DNA from: Roseibium salinum
Lineage (GTDB): Bacteria; Pseudomonadota; Alphaproteobacteria; Rhizobiales; Stappiaceae
DNA length: 64,000 nucleotides
NCBI RefSeq assembly: GCF_026240905.1
Contig: NZ_JAPEVI010000003.1
Location: forward strand, 4,590,501-4,654,500
Direction of reading: 5' to 3'
The translations under genes and the position numbers were made by a program. Below are positions 18,270-26,000 of this stretch, piece by piece (the stretch's first letter is position 1; every line of letters starts with the position of its first letter). The notes beneath the pieces are model-generated. The model ran no database searches, was not told the origin of the DNA, and saw only the letters and a program-made list of their open reading frames with translations.

Positions 18270-18690
18270 TCACTGCATCGTGGCGGGCGAAAGCGTGTCG
18301 TCGGTCTCCAGCTTGATCGCGCTACGCCACAATGGAGTTTTGAAACACGTGACGGACAAGTGCGTCCGTCTCTGTTTTCCGGCGTCTGGAACAGGAAGCC
18401 AGACCATTCCAGAGGACGCAATACGCAGGCTGAAAAGGCCGCCATTTCACGCCAGCCCGCGTCGTCACAATCAGGGCCTTCTCCGTAGAATGCGCCAAAT
18501 AGCTTTCGCTCGGTGGGCCCGCGATCTGCTTCAACGTTTATTACATTCAGCCAGACCTCCCAATTGCCGACGGGACGATCGCCAAACCGGGCGTGGGCTG
18601 CGTGATCGACGTACTGGAGATAGAATGGAATCAGTCCGGAAAAGAGTTGGCCATCCGGCCAAACTGTTCGCTTTCGTTCTGCAGCCCCCC
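18270..18690 (-). pseudogene. frameshifted remnant of an unrecognised gene
   Basis: On the reverse strand one frame reads YLQYVDHAAHARFGDRPVGN, WEVWLNVINVEADRGPTERK and LFGAFYGEGPDCDDAGWREM, then LRPLEWSGFLFQTPENRDG. At about 18345-18365 the sensible reading moves to another frame, continuing CFKTPLWRSAIKLETDD to a stop at 18270-18272. Both pieces look like real protein, so this is one gene with a frameshift. I do not recognise the family. The upstream end overlaps an enoyl-CoA hydratase remnant in another frame, so the N-terminus is probably lost. Confidence 0.55.
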
Positions 18691-19024
18691 GGCTATGGTC
18701 GTGTTGAGCCCGCGTGTAACCGCAGCGATGATCCGGGCGCCAGCAAGCGGTGAATGCCGCAGAATTCGATCTGCCAGTCATGCGGGCACGACCTTGTTGA
18801 CCAGGCCCAGTTCGTAGGCACGTTCAGGCCCGAAAATATCCCCGTCAGGTGAAACTCCAGCGCACGCTTCACCGGTCGCAAGCGTGGTAGACGTTGTGTC
18901 CCTCCAAAGACGGGTGGGATACCAATATCGATCTCGGGTTTGGCGAGTAGCACCTTTTCAGAGGCAACAACCAGATGAACCGCTTCGGTGATCTCGCATC
19001 CGTCCCCGAAGCCGCCAATCAGTG
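18637..19024 (-). pseudogene. enoyl-CoA hydratase remnant
   Basis: Reverse-strand frames give GGFGDGCEITEAVHLVVASE and LLAKPEIDIGIPPVFGGTQR, followed by RALEFHLTGIFSGLN. After frame changes come AVTRGLNTTIAGGLQNESEQ and a stop. These are the core and C-terminal part of a crotonase-fold enoyl-CoA hydratase (G-GCE oxyanion loop, PEIDIG with the catalytic glutamate region). The N-terminal third is missing and replaced by an IS3 transposase fragment at about 19017-19024, and at least two frameshifts interrupt the rest. Confidence 0.75.
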
Positions 19025-19160
19025 CTGGTCTCTCGACTTTGTCTCCGATGCTCTGATTGATCGGAGCCGGTTCCGGATCTTGTGTGTCATTGACGACAAC
19101 AGCCGCGAATGTCTGGCAACTGTGGTCGACAACGCATCTTTTACTTCGGGATCAGAGAAG
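19017..19160 (+). mobile_element. IS3-family transposase (OrfB) fragment
   Basis: The forward strand reads NQCWSLDFVSDALIDRSRFR then ILCVIDDNSRECLATVVD. This is the start of the integrase core of IS3-family OrfB (typical NQxWSxDFVSD...RILxVVDDFTREC), with the first catalytic Asp in LDFVSD. It is cut on both sides: by the enoyl-CoA hydratase remnant to the left and by the AT-rich membrane protein gene to the right. Confidence 0.78.
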
Positions 19161-19161
19161 G

Positions 19162-19569
19162 TTATACTGTCTGCCTGTTTGACAGTAACTTTCGTAATAC
19201 ATATGCAACGCAAACAATCAGCATGGGAAGATCGATGAAATTCTTTTCCGAGAAATGAACTGGAACGATATAGAGCCTTTGAAATCCCTGCATTACAACG
19301 ACAACCAACACGCTCAAGATAACAACGAATATTACCAATCTTATGAAGTAATCAGGAATTAAGTTTGTAAGAAAATCCGAAACACAGATTGCTGCAACGA
19401 ACCAAAAAGAAAACCCAATACCGCCGAAAATTGCCATGTAAGCTGCTTGTGTTACGGTCCACGAATTTAGCACGAAGGCAATAACCGTGACAGTATACCA
19501 TAAACAAACTGCGAATACGAAAAACCTGATTGCGGACAACAACTTCTGTCTTTTGAGCCGCATGAACAT
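19162..19569 (-). CDS. AT-rich orphan membrane protein
   Basis: From the ATG at 19569 the protein is about 135 residues with four likely membrane helices (LSAIRFFVFAVCLWYTVTVIAF, YMAIFGGIGFSFWFVAAIC, the IRLVIFVVILSVLVVVVM segment and IDLPMLIVCVAYVL; quoted in parts). Base composition is clearly more AT-rich than neighbouring genes, suggesting recent transfer. A longer open frame starts at 19686 but runs through IS-end-like repeats, so I reject that start. The C-terminus ends at the junction with the IS3 fragment and may be truncated. No family recognised. Confidence 0.55.
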   Translation of the reverse strand: MFMRLKRQKLLSAIRFFVFAVCLWYTVTVIAFVLNSWTVTQAAYMAIFGGIGFSFWFVAAICVSDFLTNLIPDYFIRLVIFVVILSVLVVVVMQGFQRLYIVPVHFSEKNFIDLPMLIVCVAYVLRKLLSNRQTV

Positions 19570-19620
19570 ATTTCCCAGCCAGCCGTATTTTTGATTGGTT
19601 TCATTCGCAAAAAAACGGAT

Positions 19621-19662
19621 GCCAAATGAAGTTGCGCGATTTGCCAAATGAACTTGCGCGCT
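19621..19662. repeat. tandem 20-base direct repeat, IS-end-like
   Basis: GCCAAATGAAGTTGCGCGAT (19621-19640) and GCCAAATGAACTTGCGCGCT (19643-19662) differ at two positions and are spaced 22 bases apart. Such short tandem repeats are typical of the terminal regions of IS21/IS481-like elements, though no transposase is attached. Confidence 0.6.
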
Positions 19663-19691
19663 ACAAATCGACAACCCGTTCGGCACGAGGT

Positions 19692-19742
19692 TGTAACCTA
19701 TGTCTCCGGTACAAACTGTTACCTATGTCTTCGGGCTGGACA
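19692..19742. repeat. second tandem repeat, IS-end-like
   Basis: Two imperfect 25-base units lie at 19692-19716 and 19717-19742, both beginning TGTWACCTATGTCTYCGG. With the repeat at 19621-19662 they look like the paired multi-repeat end of a lost insertion sequence. Confidence 0.55.
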
Positions 19743-19744
19743 CT

Positions 19745-20195
19745 GGGAAAATTGGTAGCGGAGGACCGCTACCGTCGGACCCCACACCTGCCGATCATTC
19801 GCTACACGCTTCGAATTTTCACTAGGGATTCCGCCGTTTAAAGAGGCGCCTCGGGGTTGCCGCTCTTGGACGGTGATTGGAATCTGTGGCGTGACCCAGG
19901 ATGGCTGCCATCTGCTGGCAATCGTCGCCGATGAATGCAGGACGATCCATATTGCCCAGAGATAGTGCGCAATAAGAGAACGCAAGAGGCCCCACAGGTT
20001 AAAGACGACTGGGGATTGAGAGCGAAGCACCGGCGGCTTGCTTGCGAAATCAGTCCGGATCGAAAACAGCATCCCGGAACATGGCGACTCACCCAAGAGT
20101 AGCATCTTGCTTCAAGATCGGCTCTGAGCCGCTCAATCTGCTCCAGCCTTTTCAGCAGGTGCGAAATGCAGGCATTTCAATCCAGTGCCCTCGGG
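19745..20195. other. region without supported gene
   Basis: About 450 bases lie between IS-end-like repeats and the toxin-antitoxin pair. An open frame at 19719-20105 (-) has no recognisable motif and no ribosome-binding site. The stretch is probably relic DNA of the same mobile region. Confidence 0.4.
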
Positions 20196-20609
20196 TTAAA
20201 ACACCCAGGGTGAAATCAGATCGAGGTCTGTAGTCGTGAAGTCGCTCAGATTTCGCGTGGCCAGGCGGCCACCATTCACGTGCGTGATCGCCGCGATCAT
20301 GCCGTCCGGCGCCGACATGCCACGGCCTTGACGCGCGGCAGCGCCCATGATGTCGCCATAAGCGAGTGCGGCTGCTTCAGTAAGACCAAAGATCCGATCA
20401 GCAAACCTACGCCGCCAGTCCGAGAGTCCCTGTTCAAGGCGCTCAGCGCGTTGGTCCGGACGGATTTTCTGTATGCCGAATGCGATTTCGGCGATCGTAA
20501 CCGTCGACAGCGCCAGTTCGGCATCGTGCCGCACCAGCCAAGCAATCACGCCCGGCTCAGGTGCTTTTTTCAGTGTTTCTGAAATCACATTGGTGTCGAG
20601 AAAAATCAA
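20196..20609 (-). CDS. vapC: VapC-type PIN domain toxin
   Basis: The 137-residue PIN-domain ribonuclease has the acidic active site visible as FLDTNVISE (Asp5), TIAEIAFG (Glu41) and APDGMIAA, with the final TRNLSDF strand as in VapC/FitB toxins. It is predicted to cleave tRNA or rRNA when released from its antitoxin. The gene overlaps the end of the antitoxin gene by 4 bases (ATGA), so they are translated together. All catalytic positions appear intact, unlike surrounding relic genes. Confidence 0.92.
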   Translation of the reverse strand: MIFLDTNVISETLKKAPEPGVIAWLVRHDAELALSTVTIAEIAFGIQKIRPDQRAERLEQGLSDWRRRFADRIFGLTEAAALAYGDIMGAAARQGRGMSAPDGMIAAITHVNGGRLATRNLSDFTTTDLDLISPWVF

Positions 20610-20857
20610 AGATCCGGACCTGCATGAATTTTGCGGCTTTCACGGATCACCGCCTCCAGATCGACATCGCTGCCACATGTCTCCGCGATGCGAACATAAA
20701 AGTCTGACGCAGGTTCTCGGCCAGCCTCACGCACCTCATACGCCTCAAGTGCGCGCTCGACAATGTCGGCAATCGAACGACGTTCGCGGCGGGCGAGCCG
20801 ATGGGCCAAGTCGCGAGCTTTTGCGCTGCGCACTGAAAGTTGGGGTTCTGCCATCAA
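20606..20857 (-). CDS. vapB: VapB/FitA-type antitoxin
   Basis: The 83-residue protein has an N-terminal ribbon-helix-helix-type part (LSVRSAKARDLAHRLARRE, then SIADIVERALEAYE) expected to bind the operon promoter, and a C-terminal segment that would wrap the toxin. It resembles the FitA/YefM-like VapB group with transcription-factor-like N-terminus. It precedes vapC with a 4-base overlap. AAAAGGAG lies ahead of the start. Confidence 0.85.
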   Translation of the reverse strand: MMAEPQLSVRSAKARDLAHRLARRERRSIADIVERALEAYEVREAGREPASDFYVRIAETCGSDVDLEAVIRESRKIHAGPDL

Positions 20858-21079
20858 GAGACTCCTTTTCTGGTAAATATATCACAGCTCGCATCTGCCA
20901 TCTAGATGGCATTTGATGGCTTGCCATCGGTCCGCGGCGTTTTACGCAGGCTACCCGGCAAAACCGAAGACGGTGGCACCGGTTCCGTGCCAGTCAGAGC
21001 AAACGCTCTAGCAATTCCGCGGTGGCCGGCATGTGCTGTAGACTTGCCGCAATCCGCTTTCGTCATGCAGGACCGGTCT

Positions 21080-21286
21080 CTAATGGTAGGCTTCAGCGAT
21101 GTCGTCCTGCCATGTTTCGGCAAATGCTTCGATCAGGAATGCTGCTTGTGCGCGTTCCTTGTGTGCATTCAGAGCGTCCGGTCCGCCCTGTCTTCGGTCC
21201 GCAACAATCAGCTTATGCACCGCATAACGTTCCGAGGATAGCTCAAGATAGGTCAAAGACCTCGTCGCCAGGTGCAGGATGAGCAC
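21080..21286 (-). pseudogene. fragment of GSU2403-type nucleotidyltransferase-fold gene
   Basis: The reverse strand reads SSERYAVHKLIVADRRQGG then NAHKERAQAAFLIEAFAETW and DDIAEAYH before a stop. This resembles the C-terminal part of the COG5397/GSU2403 nucleotidyltransferase-fold family (PERYAVHKLIVAxRR...KDxAQAxxLIxALA). The catalytic N-terminal domain is absent, so this is a 3' scrap, probably left by the same rearrangements that produced the other remnants here. Confidence 0.6.
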
Positions 21287-21633
21287 AATTTAGCCAGCTT
21301 ATCGGAGTTTTCGATTGCAGAACTAGAAGCGTGTTCTATAAAATCAGATGAATTTGTCATAGGAATCGTGATTTCATCTAGAGAATACGATGGACATTCG
21401 AATAATGTAGATGAATACTTATTTATTTACCTGTTTGAAGTCTTTTGCTCCTAGAGTATCGGAGAGTTGGTTAATTGTCTGAAAGGGTTAACTAACATAA
21501 TTACATGAAAATGTTGGATAAATTCAAATCCGGGCATTTATTCGAAAAAAAATTATCGGAATTCGCTTGAAGCAAGAAGTTAACTGGCGTTAACTGAGCT
21601 TCCTCTGCGTCACTTTTTCAAAGGGCGGGTTCC
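21287..21633. other. AT-rich leader region of the giant gene
   Basis: The roughly 350 bases are much more AT-rich than the flanks. A short open frame (21272-21454, +) has no ribosome-binding site and is probably chance. The region carries three GTTAAC palindromes (21487-21492, 21579-21584, 21589-21594) and presumably the promoter of the giant gene. AAAGGGCGGG serves as ribosome-binding site directly before the ATG at 21634. Confidence 0.5.
21579..21596. promoter_or_regulatory. tandem GTTAACTG repeat, candidate operator
   Basis: GTTAACTG at 21579-21586 and again at 21589-21596, spaced exactly 10 bases (one helical turn), lies 37 bases before the giant gene start. A related GTTAAC lies at 21487. 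Same-face direct repeats of this kind often bind a regulator. Confidence 0.4.
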
Positions 21634-23028
21634 ATGTCAATTTCTCTCGGCTCCATTCGGAATAAACCCCGTAAGTATCGGAAAGACAAGCAGGAAAAGA
21701 AACGGTCCTGGACTACTCTGGGTCCTGTGGCAGAGGACGGATTCATCGCACGCCTCATGCGTTGGACCGGAGACAGACGTCTGCGTGGAAAGAAGCCGCA
21801 TTCCGAGACAAGTCATTTGCCGGGCCTGGCTTTGGAGGCCCTCGAGCCACGTTACCTCCTGTCCGCGGACCTCATGCCAATGACCGTCGACATGGTTGGC
21901 GACAGCGGGGCCGATTACGCGCTGCGCTACGATAATCTCATTCAGGCGGTGAAGATTTTTGACGAGCGCACCGGAAATCTCATCGATCAGCGCTCCATCC
22001 AGGAAATCGAATATATCACCGTTACCGGCACATCCGGTGACGACACGCTGACGATCGACTTTGGCGAGGAATTTCTCCAGGCCATTGACGTTCATTTCGA
22101 CGGCGGCGGGGGCAATGATCGGCTCGATTTGAGCGACGGTGAGTTTGACGAAGTCCTCTTGGGGACCGACAGCGGGACATCTGGCGATGTCACCATGACT
22201 CGCGGGGAGATCACCCATACCATTGGTTTCTCCGGTGTATCCTACGTGAACGACACCACTGGCGCTGAGCAGCGTGTCTTTGCCGACTTGACCGGGCAGG
22301 GACAGACCCTCCGAATTCAGGACATCGGTCGCAATCGGGATGGAATGTCGCTGATCGACGCCGCCGGCACCGACGCGCTGGTTTCCTATGCCTTCGCGAA
22401 CCCGAACATCCGCCTTACCGTCGATATGGGAGATGGCGACGACACGTTCCTGCACGACGGCTTCGATAACGGGATTGACGGCAAGGTCCTCGTGGCCGGC
22501 GGCGCCGGGACGGATGCGGTGACAGGGCCGCCGGAAGATGCCGTCTGGAACATTGTCGGGCCCAATTCAGGCGATGTTGCAGGTGTGTCCTTCGTTGAAG
22601 TCGAGAACCTGATTGGTTCAGCCGACAACGAGGACACTTTTTTTGTGTCCGAATCCGGTTCCTTGTCGGGGATCCTGGACGGCGGCGAAGGCGGTTTCGA
22701 CAGCCTTGTGCTGACTGGCGGCACCTATGACAGCGTCGAATACGTGGCATATGACGCCCATTCCGGCACAGTCGCCCGTGACGGCGACGTCCTGACTTAT
22801 GCCGGCCTTGAACCTATTACCGACAACTCGAATACGACTGACCGTGTCATTGATCTCTCCGCGTTTTCCGACACGGCAACTTTGACCGAATCCGGCGGCA
22901 TGCTGACCGTCGGGGACACCGACCCATTCTCAATTTTTACCTTCGAGATCCGTAACTTTTGCCAAACCGAGCAGCAGTCTGACGATCAATCTCGGCGAAG
23001 ACGAAGATATACCGGTCCTTTCGCGTGA
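21634..23028 (+). CDS. LEPR-XLL N-terminal part of the giant surface protein
   Basis: This encodes 464 residues. A basic N-terminus (KPRKYRKDKQEKKR) with no hydrophobic signal-peptide core is followed at residues 67-79 by LEALEPRYLLSAD, the LEPR-XLL signature found at the start of very large repetitive bacterial surface proteins. From about 85 to 455 there are beta-rich segments with GTSGDDTLTIDFGEE and GGGGNDRLDLSDGEF, weakly RTX-like. The last 25 residues are arginine-rich and out of character. The next frame continues in the expected style, so this is the 5' part of one gene interrupted by a +1 shift near 22950. The LEPR-XLL segment probably marks the protein for a dedicated export route; that is inference. 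Confidence 0.9.
   Translation: MSISLGSIRNKPRKYRKDKQEKKRSWTTLGPVAEDGFIARLMRWTGDRRLRGKKPHSETSHLPGLALEALEPRYLLSADLMPMTVDMVGDSGADYALRYDNLIQAVKIFDERTGNLIDQRSIQEIEYITVTGTSGDDTLTIDFGEEFLQAIDVHFDGGGGNDRLDLSDGEFDEVLLGTDSGTSGDVTMTRGEITHTIGFSGVSYVNDTTGAEQRVFADLTGQGQTLRIQDIGRNRDGMSLIDAAGTDALVSYAFANPNIRLTVDMGDGDDTFLHDGFDNGIDGKVLVAGGAGTDAVTGPPEDAVWNIVGPNSGDVAGVSFVEVENLIGSADNEDTFFVSESGSLSGILDGGEGGFDSLVLTGGTYDSVEYVAYDAHSGTVARDGDVLTYAGLEPITDNSNTTDRVIDLSAFSDTATLTESGGMLTVGDTDPFSIFTFEIRNFCQTEQQSDDQSRRRRRYTGPFA
22940..22985 (+). other. +1 frameshift joining the two parts of the giant gene
   Basis: The first frame is protein-like through FSIFTFEI (to about 22950). The second frame, read upstream of the apparent GTG at 23078, is protein-like from about 22952 (VTFAKPSSS, SLTINLGEDEDIPVLSRDQ) without stops. 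Removing one base near 22951 would fuse them seamlessly. It may be a sequencing error, a real mutation or programmed frameshifting; no classical slippery motif stands out beyond a run of five T at 22934-22938. Confidence 0.8.
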
Positions 23029-23077
23029 CCAGCTTACCATCAGCGGAACGGTCGACCTCACAGGCATCAACCTCATC

Positions 23078-26000
23078 GTGAATGGTGACGACGGCAAGGA
23101 TGTCGTGATTGTCACTGGATCGTTGACGGCGAACAACATCACGATCAACGCGGAAAACATCACCGTCAGCGGATCAATCAACGCAACAGGAAATATCCTC
23201 CTCAACGCGGACGATTCCGACGATGGCCACATCGATCCTCCAGGCGAAGCACTGGATGGTCTGTTCGTGGCCTTACCGACAGCAGTGATCGACCTGACCG
23301 GAGGTAGCCTGACCGCGACAGGCAACGTTACGCTGACTGCCGACGCGGTCGCCAATGTCAGTGCGTCGCCATCGACGATCGGGAGCACCGTCGATGCCTC
23401 ACTGATCGTCGTCATTCCGACGGCCTCGATCAAGCTCGACGGGACGACTCTGTCCGCTGCCGGGCTGTCGGCCATGGCCGCCGCAAATATTACCGTCGCC
23501 TTTGAGGACGATGCCGATTCGAGCGACACCAACACCAATGCCGATGCCGCAGTGACTGTCGTGGTCATCGAAGGCAGCGACGCCTTCCCGGATTTCCTCG
23601 GCAGCGGTGTGTCCACCCGTGTGACCGGCGCTTCGAACATCATGGTTGCCGGCGCAGTGGCGCTCGGAGCCTCAACGACACTTGATATCGATTCCATTGC
23701 AGACGGTTCGGCCGACGCTGGCGCAAAAGGTGCGACGCTCGCCGTGACCGAAGTCGGGATCGCCACTGTCGCCTCCGTTGGCGGCACCTCTTCGATCAAC
23801 GCCAGAAACGGCAATAACCCGGATTCCATCGCCGTCACGTCCACGCTCAACGCCAATGTCCTGTCGAGCGCCATCTCGACTTCCGGCGGTGCCGAAAACG
23901 ATGGTACGTCGAACAGCTCCGAAGATCGCCTTGCCGATCCCAACGATGACGGCAATACGACCGACCGGGCCCAGACAGACACGTCCGGCGGCAGCAATAT
24001 CGATTTCGCCGGCGCCGTTTCGGTGACCATCTACCGGCCGACCACCGAGGCCGTGATTTCCACGTCAAGCAACCTGACGACCGATGGCTCGGTCATGCTC
24101 AGCGCGTCGAGCACCGACACGGTCTCGACCCTGGCGGATGGCTCCTCGACGGCGAGCAGCGGCACCGGTGTCGGCGTCGCCGTCGCACTCGGGTTCGAAT
24201 TGCCGACTGTGCGTGCCTCCCTTGAAGGCGGCAACTTTACCGCATCGACCGTTTCCGTTTCGGCAATGATGGATGCGGACAACACGTTCAAGGTGGAGGC
24301 GAAATCGGGTGGCGGCGACGGGGCCGATTTCCAGTTCGCCGGTTCACTTGCCATCCACGTGCTGACCACAACCGTGGAAGCTGTCGTCGACGGTTCCGTC
24401 AATCTCAACGGTGCCGACCTGACGCTGACCGCGAACAGCATGACCAGCGCAATCACCAACGCCATTCCCAACAAAGTTCCCGTTGCCGCAGCGGACAAGG
24501 GCGTCGGGATCTCCGTCGCGCTCTATATCGGCACCAATACGACGAAGGCAGCGATCCTCGACGGTACACAGGCTTCAAACGTAGGCACGCTGACACTGTC
24601 GGCGACCGGCAATCACAAGGACGACACCAAGGCGGAAGCCGGTGGCGCCGGTGACGGCAGCTTCACCCTGGGTGGTGCCATCGCGATCGCGGTCGTCGAG
24701 AACGTCACCGAGGCGTCGATCGGCACGGGTACGGCGATGACGACGGGCGGCGCGATCAGCGCGACAGCGACCCATCACGGAGAAAGCATCGTGCTGGCGG
24801 ATGGCACGGCCCTGGGCGGCGATACGGCAATCGGTGCGGCGCTGGCGTTCGGTTTTGTCACCAATCGTGCCACGGCGACGACCAAGCGCAACCTGACAGC
24901 GCCAACCGTCATCTTCACGGCCGCGGCGGACGGGTCGTCCCTGGTGACTGCCAAGTCCTCGGCCAAAGGCGAGGACAAGGGCGCGGATACGGATGCGGAT
25001 TCGCAGAAGAGCAAGCAGACCGGTTTCGCAGACGATCGTTCGAACAAAACCAACGATACATCCGGACAATCGGCTTCCACCGATGACGGCATGGCCGGTG
25101 GCGACAGTGTCGGCGTTGCCGCATCTCTCGCCCTCAATGTGTCCACGTCGACGGCCGACGCCTCGGTCAACAACGTCACGATCAACAGCGACCTGACGTT
25201 GGCTGCGTCAAACAACATGGATTCCAAGGCGATTGCGGATGCATCTCAGGCCGATGGTTCGACCGGTGTCGGCATCGCGGTCAGCATCAACGTCGCGACG
25301 ATGGAAAACCTCGCGGTTGTCGGATCATCGGCAATCGTCAACGGCGGCGTTTCCGCCTCCGCCACAATGAAGGCGGCAGGCGACTCAAAGCACGACTTCG
25401 AAGCGAAATCGACGTCCGGCGCTTCTGCGGAAGAAACCGGCGTCGCCGGTTCGTTTGCGCTTTCCTATGTGAACAGCGATACCCGCGCCGCGATCGAGGG
25501 CACCGTCAATGCAGGGACGGACTCTGTCTCGCTCACGGCGGCCTCGACCAGCGAGGCGACCGTTGAAGCGAAGGCCAACGCCACCGGCGGCAATACCGGT
25601 GTCGGTGCCTCGATTGCCATCGACATCAACGACCAGTTGACCGAAGCGGTTCTTTCCGATGGGTCCGTGCTTACCAATGGTGCGAATGTCACGCTTTCGG
25701 CGACCGGCTCGCACAAGAACACCATCACTGCGGAAGGTGGCGCGGAAGGCGGCGGTACAAGCGTCGGCGGTTCCTTTGCCCTTGCCGTTGTCGATAACAC
25801 GACCGAGGCTTCAATCGGCACAGGCGCGACTGCGCTCAACATTTCAGGTACCCTCAACGCGACCGCTACCCATCACGGCGAGACCACGACGACCGCGGAT
25901 GGCGATGCCACCGGCAACACCGCAATTGGCGCGTCGCTCGCCCTCGCCTTCGTGGACGACACCGCGACGGCCAACATCAACCGCAACACCACGACCGGCG

